From NCBI GenBank assembly GCA_009733715.1, contig WMKJ01000010.1, positions 1-64,000 of the forward strand: a stretch of DNA of 64,000 nt, read 5' to 3'. Each line of letters begins with the position of its first letter. Position 1 is the stretch's first letter. The DNA is from Herpomyces periplanetae. Its lineage: Eukaryota > Ascomycota > Laboulbeniomycetes > Herpomycetales > Herpomycetaceae. Made by a program: the position numbers and the translations under genes. Below, piece after piece: positions 24,717 to 34,830 of the stretch. A model generated the notes under the pieces. It was given only the letters and a program-made list of their open reading frames with translations, was not told where the DNA came from and did no database searches.

Positions 24717-24796
24717 CACGCTGTACACACGCTGTATACGCTGCACACGCTACATACTCTGCATACGCTGCACACGCTGCACACGCTCCACACGCC
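24717..24796. repeat. 9-bp minisatellite (CACGCTGCA-like)
   Basis: Eight units and a partial ninth of a nonamer with consensus CACGCTGCA; units differ at one to three bases and the second carries two extra bases. A multiple of three keeps frames open across it, but no gene is supported. Confidence 0.9.
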
Positions 24797-24874
24797 ATAC
24801 AGCCCCTATGCGCCCACTACACACCTTCTCTACACCCGCTATACACCATCCCCCACTCCCCTTCCAATCTACAA

Positions 24875-24883
24875 TATATAAAG
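24875..24883 (+). promoter_or_regulatory. TATA-like box TATATAAAG
   Basis: A strong TATA match on the plus strand, about 75 bases before the ATG at 24959. It is the main reason to consider a small plus-strand gene here. Confidence 0.3.
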
Positions 24884-24958
24884 CCAAGTAAACTAGGCGG
24901 GAATTTTGCTTATAAACTAACAGTGAAAAAGTCAGATACGGGTTAAATTTCAAGTTGA

Positions 24959-25397
24959 ATGTTTCGGACTTTGAGTTTGGCGCATTTAATCAGGCAGCAG
25001 GATTCATTAGTACGGCAGATAGTGAGGGGTGAAAGGAACAAGTAAATGGAGATCCTATCTATGGTTGGCCAAAGCTGGCGTACATGCATCGAGTCGAGTC
25101 TAGGTGTAAAAAGCATGGAACTGTCGACTTACAAGGTTATTTAAACGGTGGTTTGGGTAAATATGTACAAGAGTGAGCATAGGTCAAGCTTTTCCCAAGC
25201 TATGAATAACAATATAAGTGTGCTTTCATCTCTTTCTCGTTAAGGATTCATGGATTTAAGCAACATTCATTTTTCATGCACCAAATTTCGCATATGTTGG
25301 AAAAGGTTATGCGGATGAATAAAGCTATTAATACTAAGCATCGCAATTGCAGCAGTTTATTCTGGCGATGGCCACGGCACTCAAGTTACAGGGGTGA
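24959..25397 (+). CDS. Possible small spliced gene, unknown product
   Basis: Speculative model: exons 24959-25041, 25245-25305 and 25353-25397, with donors GTAAAT and GTTATG and acceptors CTCGTTAAG (after a pyrimidine-rich stretch) and TTGCAG (after TACTAAG). Phases agree and give 62 residues, beginning MFRTLSLAHLIRQQ (amphipathic, like a mitochondrial presequence) and ending LAMATALKLQG. The third intron would be only 47 bp. A competing reading of the same DNA is a longer plus-strand frame that encodes GWPKLAYMHRVESR and GYLNGGLGKYVQE but contains one internal TGA. Both cannot be right, and neither matches a family I know. Confidence 0.2.
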
Positions 25398-25472
25398 TTG
25401 GCATTACTGGTGAACAAGGTCCAGGAAGAAAGTGTAAATGAGCGGCAATTGTACATAGAATAGCATCAAAAT

Positions 25473-25534
25473 CCCATTCCATGCCATGCTATGTCATGTC
25501 ATGTCATGTCATCCCATTCCATTCCATGCCATAC
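25473..25534. repeat. CCATG-type pentanucleotide array
   Basis: Twelve five-base units in register: CCATT, CCATG, CTATG, TCATG (three copies), TCATC and so on. Third and fourth positions are nearly constant while the first and last drift. Confidence 0.85.
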
Positions 25535-26534
25535 TTGACACTTGAATCTCCATTTGTATCCGCACCACTAATACCTTAACCTAATTCCGCCCCGTACTCT
25601 ACTAACTCGTGTCACCGGGTTAATTCAGGCCTAAATATAATGTAAAATGGATACCCTTTCAACGAACAACTCACCCAAACCGTCCTAATGGTCTTAGTTC
25701 CATCAAGTACTACAAAATATATTCATTGTACGGGTAGATACCTTTTAAAATCATTATTGCCCTTCGTCAGTTTTGACATTATCCTGCCTGGCTCCATGGA
25801 TTCTTGTCCCACTCCCCCCCTTGCACCATTCCATCTTCACGATACACTCCTCGAAGTCGACTGAACTGATGTACATTTCCGTGTGTGCTAGTTGAGCCAA
25901 ATTTCCCAGAATTATGCGCATAAACCTAATCTGCCCATGAAATTCAGGCCTCTTCCGCACCCACGATACACGATACACGACGCACAAATTACACTCTTTG
26001 ACCTTGGTAATTCTCCATCCTTCCAACTATCGCCTACATCCCCATTTTTCCCTCATATCTCCCCATGCTCTCCTTTCTTCCTCCCTGCATTTCCTACATC
26101 GTCTCTGGATTCTCTTCCCCTTCCATACATCGCTGTTTACCTCTTTCACTCTGCATCGTCAACCTTACAATCTCACCTTTCGTTCATCTATTTCTTTAAT
26201 ATTGTACACTACACCTACCATTATCAAATCCGCTACCTATTGGATAAAATCTCTTTAATAGGCCGTGCCTCAGCCTAATCTTATTCTTTTCTTACGTTTC
26301 TCAAGCTTTATCGTGTAACACTTACATTCCCATCCCACCCTTGGTATCACTAACCCGTCCTGCTCCCCCCCCTCTATCGCGTATCCGCAAACATTCTTTC
26401 TACCCATTTCCACTCCATTTATTTGCTACACAAAATAATCCTTTACCTGTTTCACAAAAAGCTTCTAGAATTACCATAGAAGCTTTTGTCTCCCCTTGCG
26501 TTCGTTCGTTCGTCCTTTGTGTCTTTCACTTCAC

Positions 26535-26555
26535 CATCATCATCATCATCATCAT
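26535..26555. repeat. (CAT)7 microsatellite
   Basis: Seven perfect CAT units. Confidence 0.95.
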
Positions 26556-27398
26556 CACCACTATCCCCATCCATGCCATACCACGCCATGGATACTCCAT
26601 CCAACCCGCTTCCCTTTTCTCATAAATAGCTAAATCTTGTACCGCTCGCCAATTTCTTCCCCAAATTACTCTATCTACTCTTTTTTCCGATAGCCTTTGG
26701 TTTGCTCTCCCCCCCTTCCTTTTCTCACACCTTTCTTCATACTTACCCCCATGTCTAATCTATTCGTCAAACGTACATCGTTACAAGGCTCTTCAATCTC
26801 TTTACTATCCTATCCTTGCCCATCTTCTCCAATCTTACCATTTTACCGTATGTTTCCTTATTCAATATCCTACTCGTGCGTCTACCTTAGCATAAATTTA
26901 CCTCCTTGACATCATAGATAAGCGACCTGACCTTTCTGTCATAATTTCACTAACAACTTCAACTCATTGGCTAAAAAACTCCTTCCAGAATAAATCCTTC
27001 CTTATATATCCCTTGAATAAATCAAGCATGCTATCTCCAAAGTTTTCATTCTACCTTATTTACCTTGCCTTCCCTTCATCCCCCTCAACTATCTGCTTCC
27101 CTCAAATTACTCTTCCCTCACTTCTCTCTTAACCCATCTCCCCGCTTCCTCCCATCATACCCAATCTCATCTCCTTAAACCATCAAAGCTCCATCCACTT
27201 TCGATCATACTATCAGTGTACACTGCTCCTCAAATGCCCCCCCCCTCCCCCAATTACACTTAACCATATTATAGTCACTGTCAATCTATCATCTTTGCAT
27301 CATCCAAAAAAATAGGGAACTTGTACGCCATATTCATGCCCAACATTAAGGTTTTTGCAACATAAACTTGCTAAAATGTTTTACTTCGTTCATTCCAC

Positions 27399-28645
27399 TT
27401 AAAATAACCGGTTCTCGTCCATTTCCGCCTTTCTTTCATCGTCTTCCTTCGGTGCTATGTAACCTCGCGGTCGATAAAATAAACTAGCATTCTCCCCAAC
27501 CCCTACTTCATGACTTAAATAACCCCGGTTGGCAGATTCACGATAATACTCCAAATCCCGTCGTCTAACGGGATCCGGTAACCGTAAGGGAAACCGACGT
27601 CTAATTTCTTGTAAACGTTGATACAACGGATCCGATACATTCAATGGTGGTACGGGATTAACTGCAGATGAGCTAACTCCGGACGAAAATCTTTCGTGCA
27701 ACGTATCTTCAATTCCAGTGGATGAAAATCCGTTTAAACAATCCAACTTTCGATCTACTGCTTTCACATCAAGGCCATCCATATTAAGTTCGATTGCTTG
27801 GATTAAAGGATGACTTCTTAATGATATTGTCGGATGCATTCGTCGCAATAATATTTGCTTAACCGCAAACCCCGAATAGTACCGCGTCACAACTGATCCA
27901 CCAGTTCTCTCAACTGCTGCAATTGCGCTAGCTGATGCCCGTGACACCGTAATGTTTATGGGTGTTCTTAACGCTTGACTGTTCTGTTATATACTTTGTT
28001 AAAATATAAACCATTGTAATAATCTAGTAACCCCACCCCACTATGTTGTAGTGACTTACTCTAGCCAGTAATTTGATCCCATCCTTAACCTGATGAACAC
28101 ACCGTGAATTGTACAATTGAACAAGTGTAATTGGTATAGATGGGTCAATTCTTCCTTGATCAATCCAATCTTGAATTCTATCAAGGTTAACACAAGCTAA
28201 GTTGGACCGGAAGCTTTACCTTGTTCGTTGTGTGAGTTAGCCAATATAAATTCCATTTGAACTATTTTCCCTCTACTTAACAATCTTCCTCCCCCCATCC
28301 CAATACTAATAGTCAACTCATTTTCTATTTTACTAACTTTTTATTATTCTTCCCGCGCGCTGGATTAGTTATTGAAAGTGGTGTTTGACCTCCCGTAAAT
28401 CCTGCCGGAACTTTTCCATGTTGTTTCTGCCCTTTATGACCTCGACCAGATGTTTTACCTTTACCAGATGAAGGTCCACGACCTCGGCGGATTTTCTTAT
28501 TTATAGATCCCGGCAAAGTAATTAATGAACCAAGTAATGAAGCACACCTAAATTGAAAATTCCATGAACCACTAACGCGTAAAATATTCTGTTTCAGGAC
28601 ACTTCCCGAAAATATCAGTCTCCTCGTCCTTATTCCAAGTACCAT
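27399..28645 (-). CDS. MRPL10: Mitochondrial large-subunit ribosomal protein uL15m
   Basis: Three exons: 28645-28338, 28213-28060 and 27983-27399; introns of 124 and 76 bp; phases 2 and 0; 348 residues. The first exon carries a basic amphipathic N terminus suited to mitochondrial import and then the uL15 hallmark [20 protein letters not shown] with FTGGQTPL. The second supplies [16 protein letters not shown] and [10 protein letters not shown], typical of the fungal mitochondrial form. The third includes [19 protein letters not shown], the end of the L15 fold, followed by a 150-residue fungal extension. It belongs to the mitoribosome large subunit. The first acceptor (AAAG at 28214) was chosen over a nearby TTAG because it keeps the frame and has CTAAC upstream. 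It is divergent from RPB6 with 398 bp between start codons. Confidence 0.92.
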
Positions 28646-29043
28646 TTTCCCTCCAATACACAAATTATAGCCCACCCTCTATTTTTCAATTGTTTATCAG
28701 TCAAATCTCCCTTGTTAACTTCTCTTCTTCGTCCCTCATCCCAAGTTCCTCCCATCTTCCACATCACGATACTTCCCAATTACATAATCACTATTCACGT
28801 GACTTCACGGATCACGCGCCATGTCTGCAGGATACAGGCACGTGATGCCGGTTTGGTGATAATCGTCAAGTTGTGAGTTTTTACAATTGTTAAGTTGAGC
28901 GCGCTTAATCAAGTTTTACTACTTAATTGTCTTATTAAACTCGTAACTGATTGCGTATTTGTATCTGTGTGTGTTTTATTTTGTCCCTCATATTTACTAA
29001 CAATCGATTTATCACGTATATCGGATTTATAAGTCATTACAAC
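28646..29043. promoter_or_regulatory. Bidirectional promoter of uL15m and RPB6 with two CACGTG boxes
   Basis: The two start codons are 398 bp apart. The palindrome TCACGTGA lies at 28795-28802 and another CACGTG at 28839-28844, about midway. Cbf1-type bHLH proteins bind this octamer in fungi; its position makes joint control of a mitochondrial ribosomal gene and an RNA polymerase gene plausible, which is inference. Confidence 0.65.
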
Positions 29044-29899
29044 ATGTCGGATGATGGAGGTGACCATGGATCTGATGGAGGTTTTGAGTAAGACTGTTTC
29101 TTTTAATTGTCAAGACAAAATGCTGCTTTTGCACGATTTTTGAATCACCAAGCAGTTCCATTGTATAATTGGTCATTTACACTTGATAACTTGACCAAAA
29201 TTTAATTTTACCACGTGGAATTCAGCTAACGAGTTTTAAACCTAACGCAAAAATTAAGTGATGGAGTCTTGGATGATCAAGTTTACGATGAACGTGAACC
29301 ATTAGATGATACGGAATATTATGGTGACGGTGATGGTGATGATGCCGAAGGTGCAGGTATAGATGGTGTTAAAAGAGATCTAGACACTGGCGATGGCAAA
29401 GTACCTTTGAGTACAGTAGTTACTAGCGGAACCCGAAAACCTACAAAGATGAATAAAGCTAGAAATTCTGTAGCCGAAGCCAAGGAGAAACGGGTACCTA
29501 ATGAACAGAGAATGACAACTCCTTATATGACCAAGTACGAACGAGCGCGAGTGTTGGGTACACGAGCACTTCAGATAAGGTTAGTGTGCATGCGAGCGTG
29601 CGTACCATAAACAGTTAATGTATCCATGTACAAATGTATGATCTCGTTAATAACGTGGGTATTAGTATGAATGCTCCAGTTTTAGTTGATCTAGAAGGAG
29701 AAACAGATCCACTACAGATCGCCATGAAGGAGTTACGTGAAAAAAAAATTCCGTTAGTCGTACGAAGATTCTTGCCCGATGGATGGTAAGTTGAAGCGGC
29801 CCACGTCAATGTTCAATTATCTTTGAAAAATCCCTGTTAACTCCGTAATACTATCATCTTAACAGTTATGAAGACTGGACGTGCGAAGAATTATTATAA
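29044..29899 (+). CDS. RPB6: RNA polymerases I, II and III common subunit Rpb6 (ABC23)
   Basis: Four exons: 29044-29087, 29259-29579, 29666-29785 and 29866-29899; every donor/acceptor pair is GT-AG and all three junctions are in phase 2; 172 residues. After an acidic Asp/Gly/Glu-rich N terminus comes the invariant Rpb6 core [20 protein letters not shown], then [39 protein letters not shown] and YEDWTCEEL at the C terminus. Rpb6 stabilises the assembly of all three nuclear RNA polymerases near the clamp. The acidic N terminus is slightly longer than in yeast (155 residues). Start ATG is preceded by ACAAC and the gene shares a CACGTG promoter with uL15m. Confidence 0.97.
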
Positions 29900-30481
29900 T
29901 ATTTGGACCGAGTATGTTGGAATATGGAAAATAGAGTCTTCCGTTGGTTTTTACCCTTGCAACGATGCATATTATCGAAGTCAACTACACATTACGCCCG
30001 CTACAGCTCATACCAACTTTGATATATTGGAACTGAAAAACAAACCAAACTGGATCAACCATGCTCTTCTCTATTACATCAACGAGGTGATGAAGGCTAG
30101 ATAGCTAGCTAAATCATTATGTTGTATAGGATAAATCTTGAAATCTAGTATAATCGACCCGGTTATTATACCTACCCAGCGATTCATTATACGGCTATAT
30201 CAACATTCTTTCAATCTTTTCTCTCATGTACAATCAATCAGCCTAAAATTTCGGCTATTCAACAGTTAACTCTACTCGGGAACACTGGCCCAGGGCTATG
30301 TACAAGGGTCAGTAAGTTACTGAAGTCGGATAAATCAGCTCAGACAAACTCAGGTCAGTGGCATGCTAAAAGTGTTAATCCAGCTACACTACTTCCACTC
30401 AAATGTACCCATAATCTATCCACATTTTTCTCGTTGATAGTTCATGATCTTGCTAGCATATTGTTATATCAAACAGCAATC
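29900..30481. other. Short spacer RPB6 to S-formylglutathione hydrolase
   Basis: 582 bp between two plus-strand genes, holding the RPB6 3' end and the promoter of the next gene. No further gene or clear element seen. Confidence 0.6.
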
Positions 30482-31800
30482 ATGTCGACAGAGTTTACCC
30501 TTAAGGGAGAAGCATATTCATTTGGTGGAAAATTCCTAAAGCTTTCCCATGATTCTCGCGTAACAAATTGTACTATGAACCTAAATTTGTTTTTACCTCC
30601 CAGCGTAGCTGAAAATCCCAAAACCTCCTCCAAGAAGATAGCAACGCTATTATTCTTAAGTGGATTAACATGTACGGAAAACAATGCAGCCGAGAAAGGA
30701 TTTCTTCATCCCTACGCTGCTACAAAAGAAATGGCCATTATCTATCCCGATACGAGCCCTCGTAAGTTACCAGCTATAATGACAAGCTTATTTATGATTG
30801 TCAAAAATGTTATTTATAAGTAAAATCCAATTTTTTTCAACCCGACTAACTTAAGTCAATTTTTGGGGGGTTTGAAAATTATAGGTGGTTTAAACATTCC
30901 AGGAGAAGATGATTCGTATGACTTGGGAACTGGTGCGGGCTTCTACGTAGATGCTACACAATCACCTTGGTCCAAGGGATATTTAATGTATTCATACGTG
31001 ATGAAGGAGTTATTACCCATGTTATTTGAACAATTTAACGTGTTGGATAAGGAGAAATTGGGTATATCGGGTCATAGTATGGGCGGGCACGGTGCGTTAA
31101 CGTTGGTAAGTGGTTATGATACTTGGTTGGTGATATGGACTCGTACAATCGTAAGGGTGTAACGAGGAAAGTCACTACTTGAAGATGAAAAGAAAAAAAC
31201 ACTAAGGATTATTTAGTACCTGAAAAACTTGGACAAATTCAAATGTTGCACGGCCTTTGCACCAATCTCTAATCCTTCAAAGAGTCCATGGGGACGTAAA
31301 GCCTTGAGCAATTATCTTGGACCTGATGAAAAAACTTGGTTATCATACGACGCCACTGAATTAATTAAAAATGTCCCCCAACAACAAAAGCTTAAAATTC
31401 TCATCGATGTGGTAAGCTAAATCCGGTTCTACATTTGTTCAAAGAACGTACGACTCCCCATCTTCAAATACTTCTCTTGCCATCATCGTACACGCAATTA
31501 TTTACTAACTGTATCCACTCGAACATGATGCATATGCATCCACGGGGTTAAACGACACCGCCATCCCCTGAACAACACCTCATGTACAATATACGTGACA
31601 TTACAATACAGGGCACGGACGATATCTATGATAAATCAAACGAGCTGTTGCCCGAGAATTTTGTCAAAGCCGCTCAAGACGCAGGCCATGGAGCTGACGT
31701 CAAGTTTCGAAAACAAGAACATTACGATCACGGTTATTACTTCGTTTCAACTTTTACCCGTGATCATGTCGAATTTATATGGCAGGGCTTGATAAATTGA
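30482..31800 (+). CDS. S-formylglutathione hydrolase (esterase D family)
   Basis: Four exons: 30482-30761, 30885-31105, 31217-31411 and 31612-31800; GTAAG donors throughout, phases 1, 0 and 0; 294 residues, the usual family length. The alpha/beta-hydrolase nucleophile elbow [10 protein letters not shown] places the catalytic Ser near residue 158; the acid is the Asp in GTDDIYD near 235 and the histidine lies in EHYDHGYY near 272. Family-specific blocks [24 protein letters not shown] and [11 protein letters not shown] are all intact. It completes the glutathione-dependent formaldehyde pathway by hydrolysing S-formylglutathione to formate and glutathione in the cytosol. Confidence 0.96.
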
Positions 31801-32131
31801 TTCGTCAATTGAAGAGGGTTAAAACTTATGCAGACAAATGGAAGCAAGATGTAAGTTGCACTGGAAAAACAGTAAATGAAGAAGGGAAAAGGGTTCATCA
31901 TCATTCCCACTTGTTGGTTGGTGAAAAAAGCCTGACATCAATGTACATGGAAAATCCCAGACGTATATAGTAAAATAATGGATTTCAAGGGCAGCCAAAT
32001 AGATCGACATGATATAAGAGACATGTTAATTGAGCAAACATATGTGTAAAAGTAGGGTTCAAAATGAGGAAAAATTGCGTGGGTACGTACGCTAGCTTAC
32101 GACCAACAGCTTAATGAAAATGCGTATTCTA
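31801..32131. other. Convergent 3' spacer
   Basis: 331 bp between the ends of the plus-strand hydrolase gene and the minus-strand transporter gene. Nothing else seen. Confidence 0.6.
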
Positions 32132-34039
32132 TCAGCGTAAATTGGAACAAATGGACCAGCCATTTCGACGGATATCACGAGAAAAGTATATCAAACAAAA
32201 TAGTACGGAACACGCACTCAAGCCCAAGGCAACGTAATTAAACGACCGCATGGCAAATATCTGTCTCATAAAATCAGGATCCTTCCCCAGTACGCGTGTT
32301 TCAACCGTAGATGCTACACCCAGAAAAATTGACGTAGCATAGTACGAAGCCGTTAGAACGAGCGATGCAGCCGATAAAAGATGATCGGTCGACATACTAT
32401 TCGAGAGTATTAGTGTAGCTGATGGGAAAGATAGCGTCAAGGCAAACGGCATAGTTAGAATTGAGAGAAACGCAAGGGACCAATAAGATTGCGATAATTT
32501 CATGGAGAAAGCTAGAATGGACGCTAGAAAAAATGCCACCATGGACAGGAATAATGTGAAGCTTAACGGTGTATGTGATAGAAGATATATCGTTAGCAAT
32601 GTCGCTAGTATCCCGGCAAAAAAGGCTGGAAGAAACTGCAGGGCAATGGAAAGTGAAGTATCCCGGCGTATAAAGATAAAAAAGCGGAACACGAAATGAA
32701 GCCATATGCCGTACGAGGCCCATCCTATTCCAGTTAACAGAAGTATAAAAATTGGTTTACTGTTAAGTGCGTTAACCGGTAAGATCGGATTAGCTGATCG
32801 CGATTCAACCCATAGCGATAACGCCGTGATAACCACCCCAATAATCAGCGAAAAATAAACGTGAGGATTGGACCATGTGTACAACGCTGCATTATTAAAA
32901 GCTATAGCAAACGCGCACAAGCCAATAATTCCCAACAGACCACCCAGTAAGTCAAATTTAACGGGATAATTGTAACGATAATGATCATAATCTCGAGGAA
33001 TTATTAAAAGTGATAAGGCACCCACCACAAAAAACATTAAACCAAATGTCCACAGTGAGAAGGGCCACCATACAAATTGCGTAAATGCAGCTGAAAACAG
33101 TGTTCCAATGGCTAAACCAATCGGCGCAAGACCCGAGAAAATGGCCAAAAGAACTCTTATCCTCAGTGTATTTAACGAGTAAGTTCGATACAGTAGACAT
33201 AACGACGACGCTACAACCATTGACGTAGGAATTCCCAGTATAGCCTGAAAAATATTGTAAGCTATATGATCATGCGAGTAAACAGTAAACGCTAGTAGCG
33301 CTGAAAATATAGCAAAAAGGAAGCATGATAGGGCAAATAACCGCCGGAGTGGGAATATTAGTGCTAGCCGTGCCGAGATTAACGAGAATACGGCAACCGT
33401 CAGTGTAAAGGATGTGAGAAACCACGGAAACGTATTGATCCTGCGCAACGACATATCCAAGACAACATATCGCAAAGGAAGCAAGAATTGAGCCGTAGTA
33501 AAGTGAACGATAAAATTTGCAATGAATATAAGCATCAAAAATGCCGATTCTCGTGTACGCGACACTCGCGCATACTTTTCTGTCGCCGGGGGTTCATCGT
33601 GATAGGGATCATTAAGCGCAGGAGATAAATCGTAATTAGGTTGGGAATCATTTAAACTTGATGTCGATCGAAGCGCCGAGCCTCCACTGCTCGTTGGACC
33701 TACCAGGGGCCCAGTCGCCGTTATTCCACCTAATAGTCCATTTCCGTTTGGTTCAATTGATGATACTGTTGTATACTGTAAAGGTTGTTGTTGTTGTTGC
33801 AGGTAGGTTTGTGATTGTTGCGTTTGAGACTGTGGTATAGATGGAGGTAATGGCTGTTGTTGCGACTGTGATTGTGACTGGGTTCGTGAATAGAATGAAT
33901 CTTGTGATGCCGATGAGGGAACTACGGCCGTTGTGTCCGAAAATGATGTAAAGGATGATTGAGCGGGTAGAGTTGCCTTAAAGGGATCCTGAGGCTCAGG
34001 GGGTGAGTTCGGAATGATTTCAAGAAATTTGGAAGACAT
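32132..34039 (-). CDS. MFS transporter, DHA2 (14-spanner drug:H+ antiporter) type
   Basis: Single exon, 635 residues. The first 165 residues are cytosolic and disordered, rich in Gln, Ser and Pro with Gln runs (QSQSQSQQQ, LQQQQQ). Transmembrane helices begin at about 168 (AFLMLIFIANFIVHF) and continue to the C terminus with some 12-14 segments; IPRDYDHYRYNYPVKFDLLG is the usual central loop that precedes helix 7 in this family. The charged loop between helices 2 and 3 is degenerate compared with the standard MFS motif. DHA2 members in fungi export drugs, borate or basic amino acids; the substrate here cannot be told. Start ATG is the only one before the Gln-rich part. Confidence 0.85.
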   Translation of the reverse strand: MSSKFLEIIPNSPPEPQDPFKATLPAQSSFTSFSDTTAVVPSSASQDSFYSRTQSQSQSQQQPLPPSIPQSQTQQSQTYLQQQQQPLQYTTVSSIEPNGNGLLGGITATGPLVGPTSSGGSALRSTSSLNDSQPNYDLSPALNDPYHDEPPATEKYARVSRTRESAFLMLIFIANFIVHFTTAQFLLPLRYVVLDMSLRRINTFPWFLTSFTLTVAVFSLISARLALIFPLRRLFALSCFLFAIFSALLAFTVYSHDHIAYNIFQAILGIPTSMVVASSLCLLYRTYSLNTLRIRVLLAIFSGLAPIGLAIGTLFSAAFTQFVWWPFSLWTFGLMFFVVGALSLLIIPRDYDHYRYNYPVKFDLLGGLLGIIGLCAFAIAFNNAALYTWSNPHVYFSLIIGVVITALSLWVESRSANPILPVNALNSKPIFILLLTGIGWASYGIWLHFVFRFFIFIRRDTSLSIALQFLPAFFAGILATLLTIYLLSHTPLSFTLFLSMVAFFLASILAFSMKLSQSYWSLAFLSILTMPFALTLSFPSATLILSNSMSTDHLLSAASLVLTASYYATSIFLGVASTVETRVLGKDPDFMRQIFAMRSFNYVALGLSACSVLFCLIYFSRDIRRNGWSICSNLR

Positions 34040-34830
34040 TAGGATAAAAATAACGAAAATAACAGTGAAAGTAGTATCGCTTCACAAATCCTTGATAAAT
34101 TGACAATTCTGCCCTTGGACGTGTCCTGGAGTAAGAGCGAAGAAGCATCAAAAGTGAATAAACCTATACGCGAATGAATGTCTGCAGGATAAAAATTTTG
34201 CTTATGAGGAAATAATTGAGAAAGAAAGTGTAGGTGAGTAAAGTGGACACACGTTGAAAAGAATGATAGATGATAACGTGCGAAAATCGTGTAGGGAAAG
34301 ACGAGTAACATGTGAGCTGAATGCTCGTATAAACCCTTTTATTAGTACGTGATGAAGTGTAGATATAACAATGTGGACAGCTTGAAAGGTAATCACTGGG
34401 GTAAACGATTGTAAAAATGGACAAACGTACACGCACGTACGTACGCACGCACGCACGCACATAAGCAGGTATACGCAAACGCAGACTCTGATGCACAACT
34501 TGAAAGTATAGACCAGGATAAGCTGAGTCCGGGGAAAGGGGAGAAAGAAAGAAAGGGAAATCTGTGCAGGGAAACAAAGTGGGATTGTACAGGGCAAGGC
34601 GTAGAATTTATAGTGGGCGAAGGAGAAGCGCGGACTAAAAGAAGAAAGAACGAGGGAATTGTTGAGGGAAAGAGCAATAAAAACAAAGGGATGTTGAGAA
34701 AAAGAGAGGGCGGAGGATAGGGGTGGCGTAATTACCCGATTAAGAAAGTCTTTGAAGAGTAACAGAGTCCATTTTTGATAATTATACAAATCGCCCTACA
34801 GAGTGAAGAAAGCACGAGTTGACATACTTC
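34040..34830. other. Spacer between cohesin gene end and transporter start
   Basis: 791 bp. Contains a CGTA/CGCA tetranucleotide tract at 34427-34460. The plus strand is purine-rich near 34500-34720. Overlapping minus-strand frames (34164-34789) rich in Phe, Leu and Ser are composition artefacts. It should hold the transporter promoter and the SCC3 3' untranslated region. Confidence 0.5.
34427..34460. repeat. (CGTA/CGCA)n tetranucleotide tract
   Basis: About eight tetranucleotide units, grading from GTAC-type to CGCA-type. Confidence 0.85.

Larger units (their letters stand above)
23366..24874. other. Purine-rich upstream region of the phosphodiesterase gene
   Basis: About 23450-24530 is almost pure A+G on the plus strand for over 1 kb, a potential triplex (H-DNA) tract; on the sense strand of the phosphodiesterase gene it is polypyrimidine. 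Minus-strand Pro/Leu/Ser-rich frames are composition artefacts. At 24640-24800 nested inverted repeats and a 9-bp minisatellite follow. Confidence 0.5.
25398..27398. other. Spacer with pyrimidine-rich plus strand
   Basis: 2.0 kb. A CCATG-type pentamer tract (25473-25534) and a (CAT)7 run (26535-26555) are listed separately. From about 25980 to 27350 the plus strand is C+T-rich, the opposite of the block at 23450-24530. A minus-strand frame 25754-26026 (LGNLAQLAHTEMYISS) is somewhat protein-like but lacks an ATG start and a splice partner. The last part should be the 3' untranslated region of the uL15m gene. Confidence 0.5.

Noticed and set aside
25754-26026. Minus-strand frame with LGNLAQLAHTEMYISS
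   Set aside because: No ATG at its start, no partner exon with matching phase, no recognised family.
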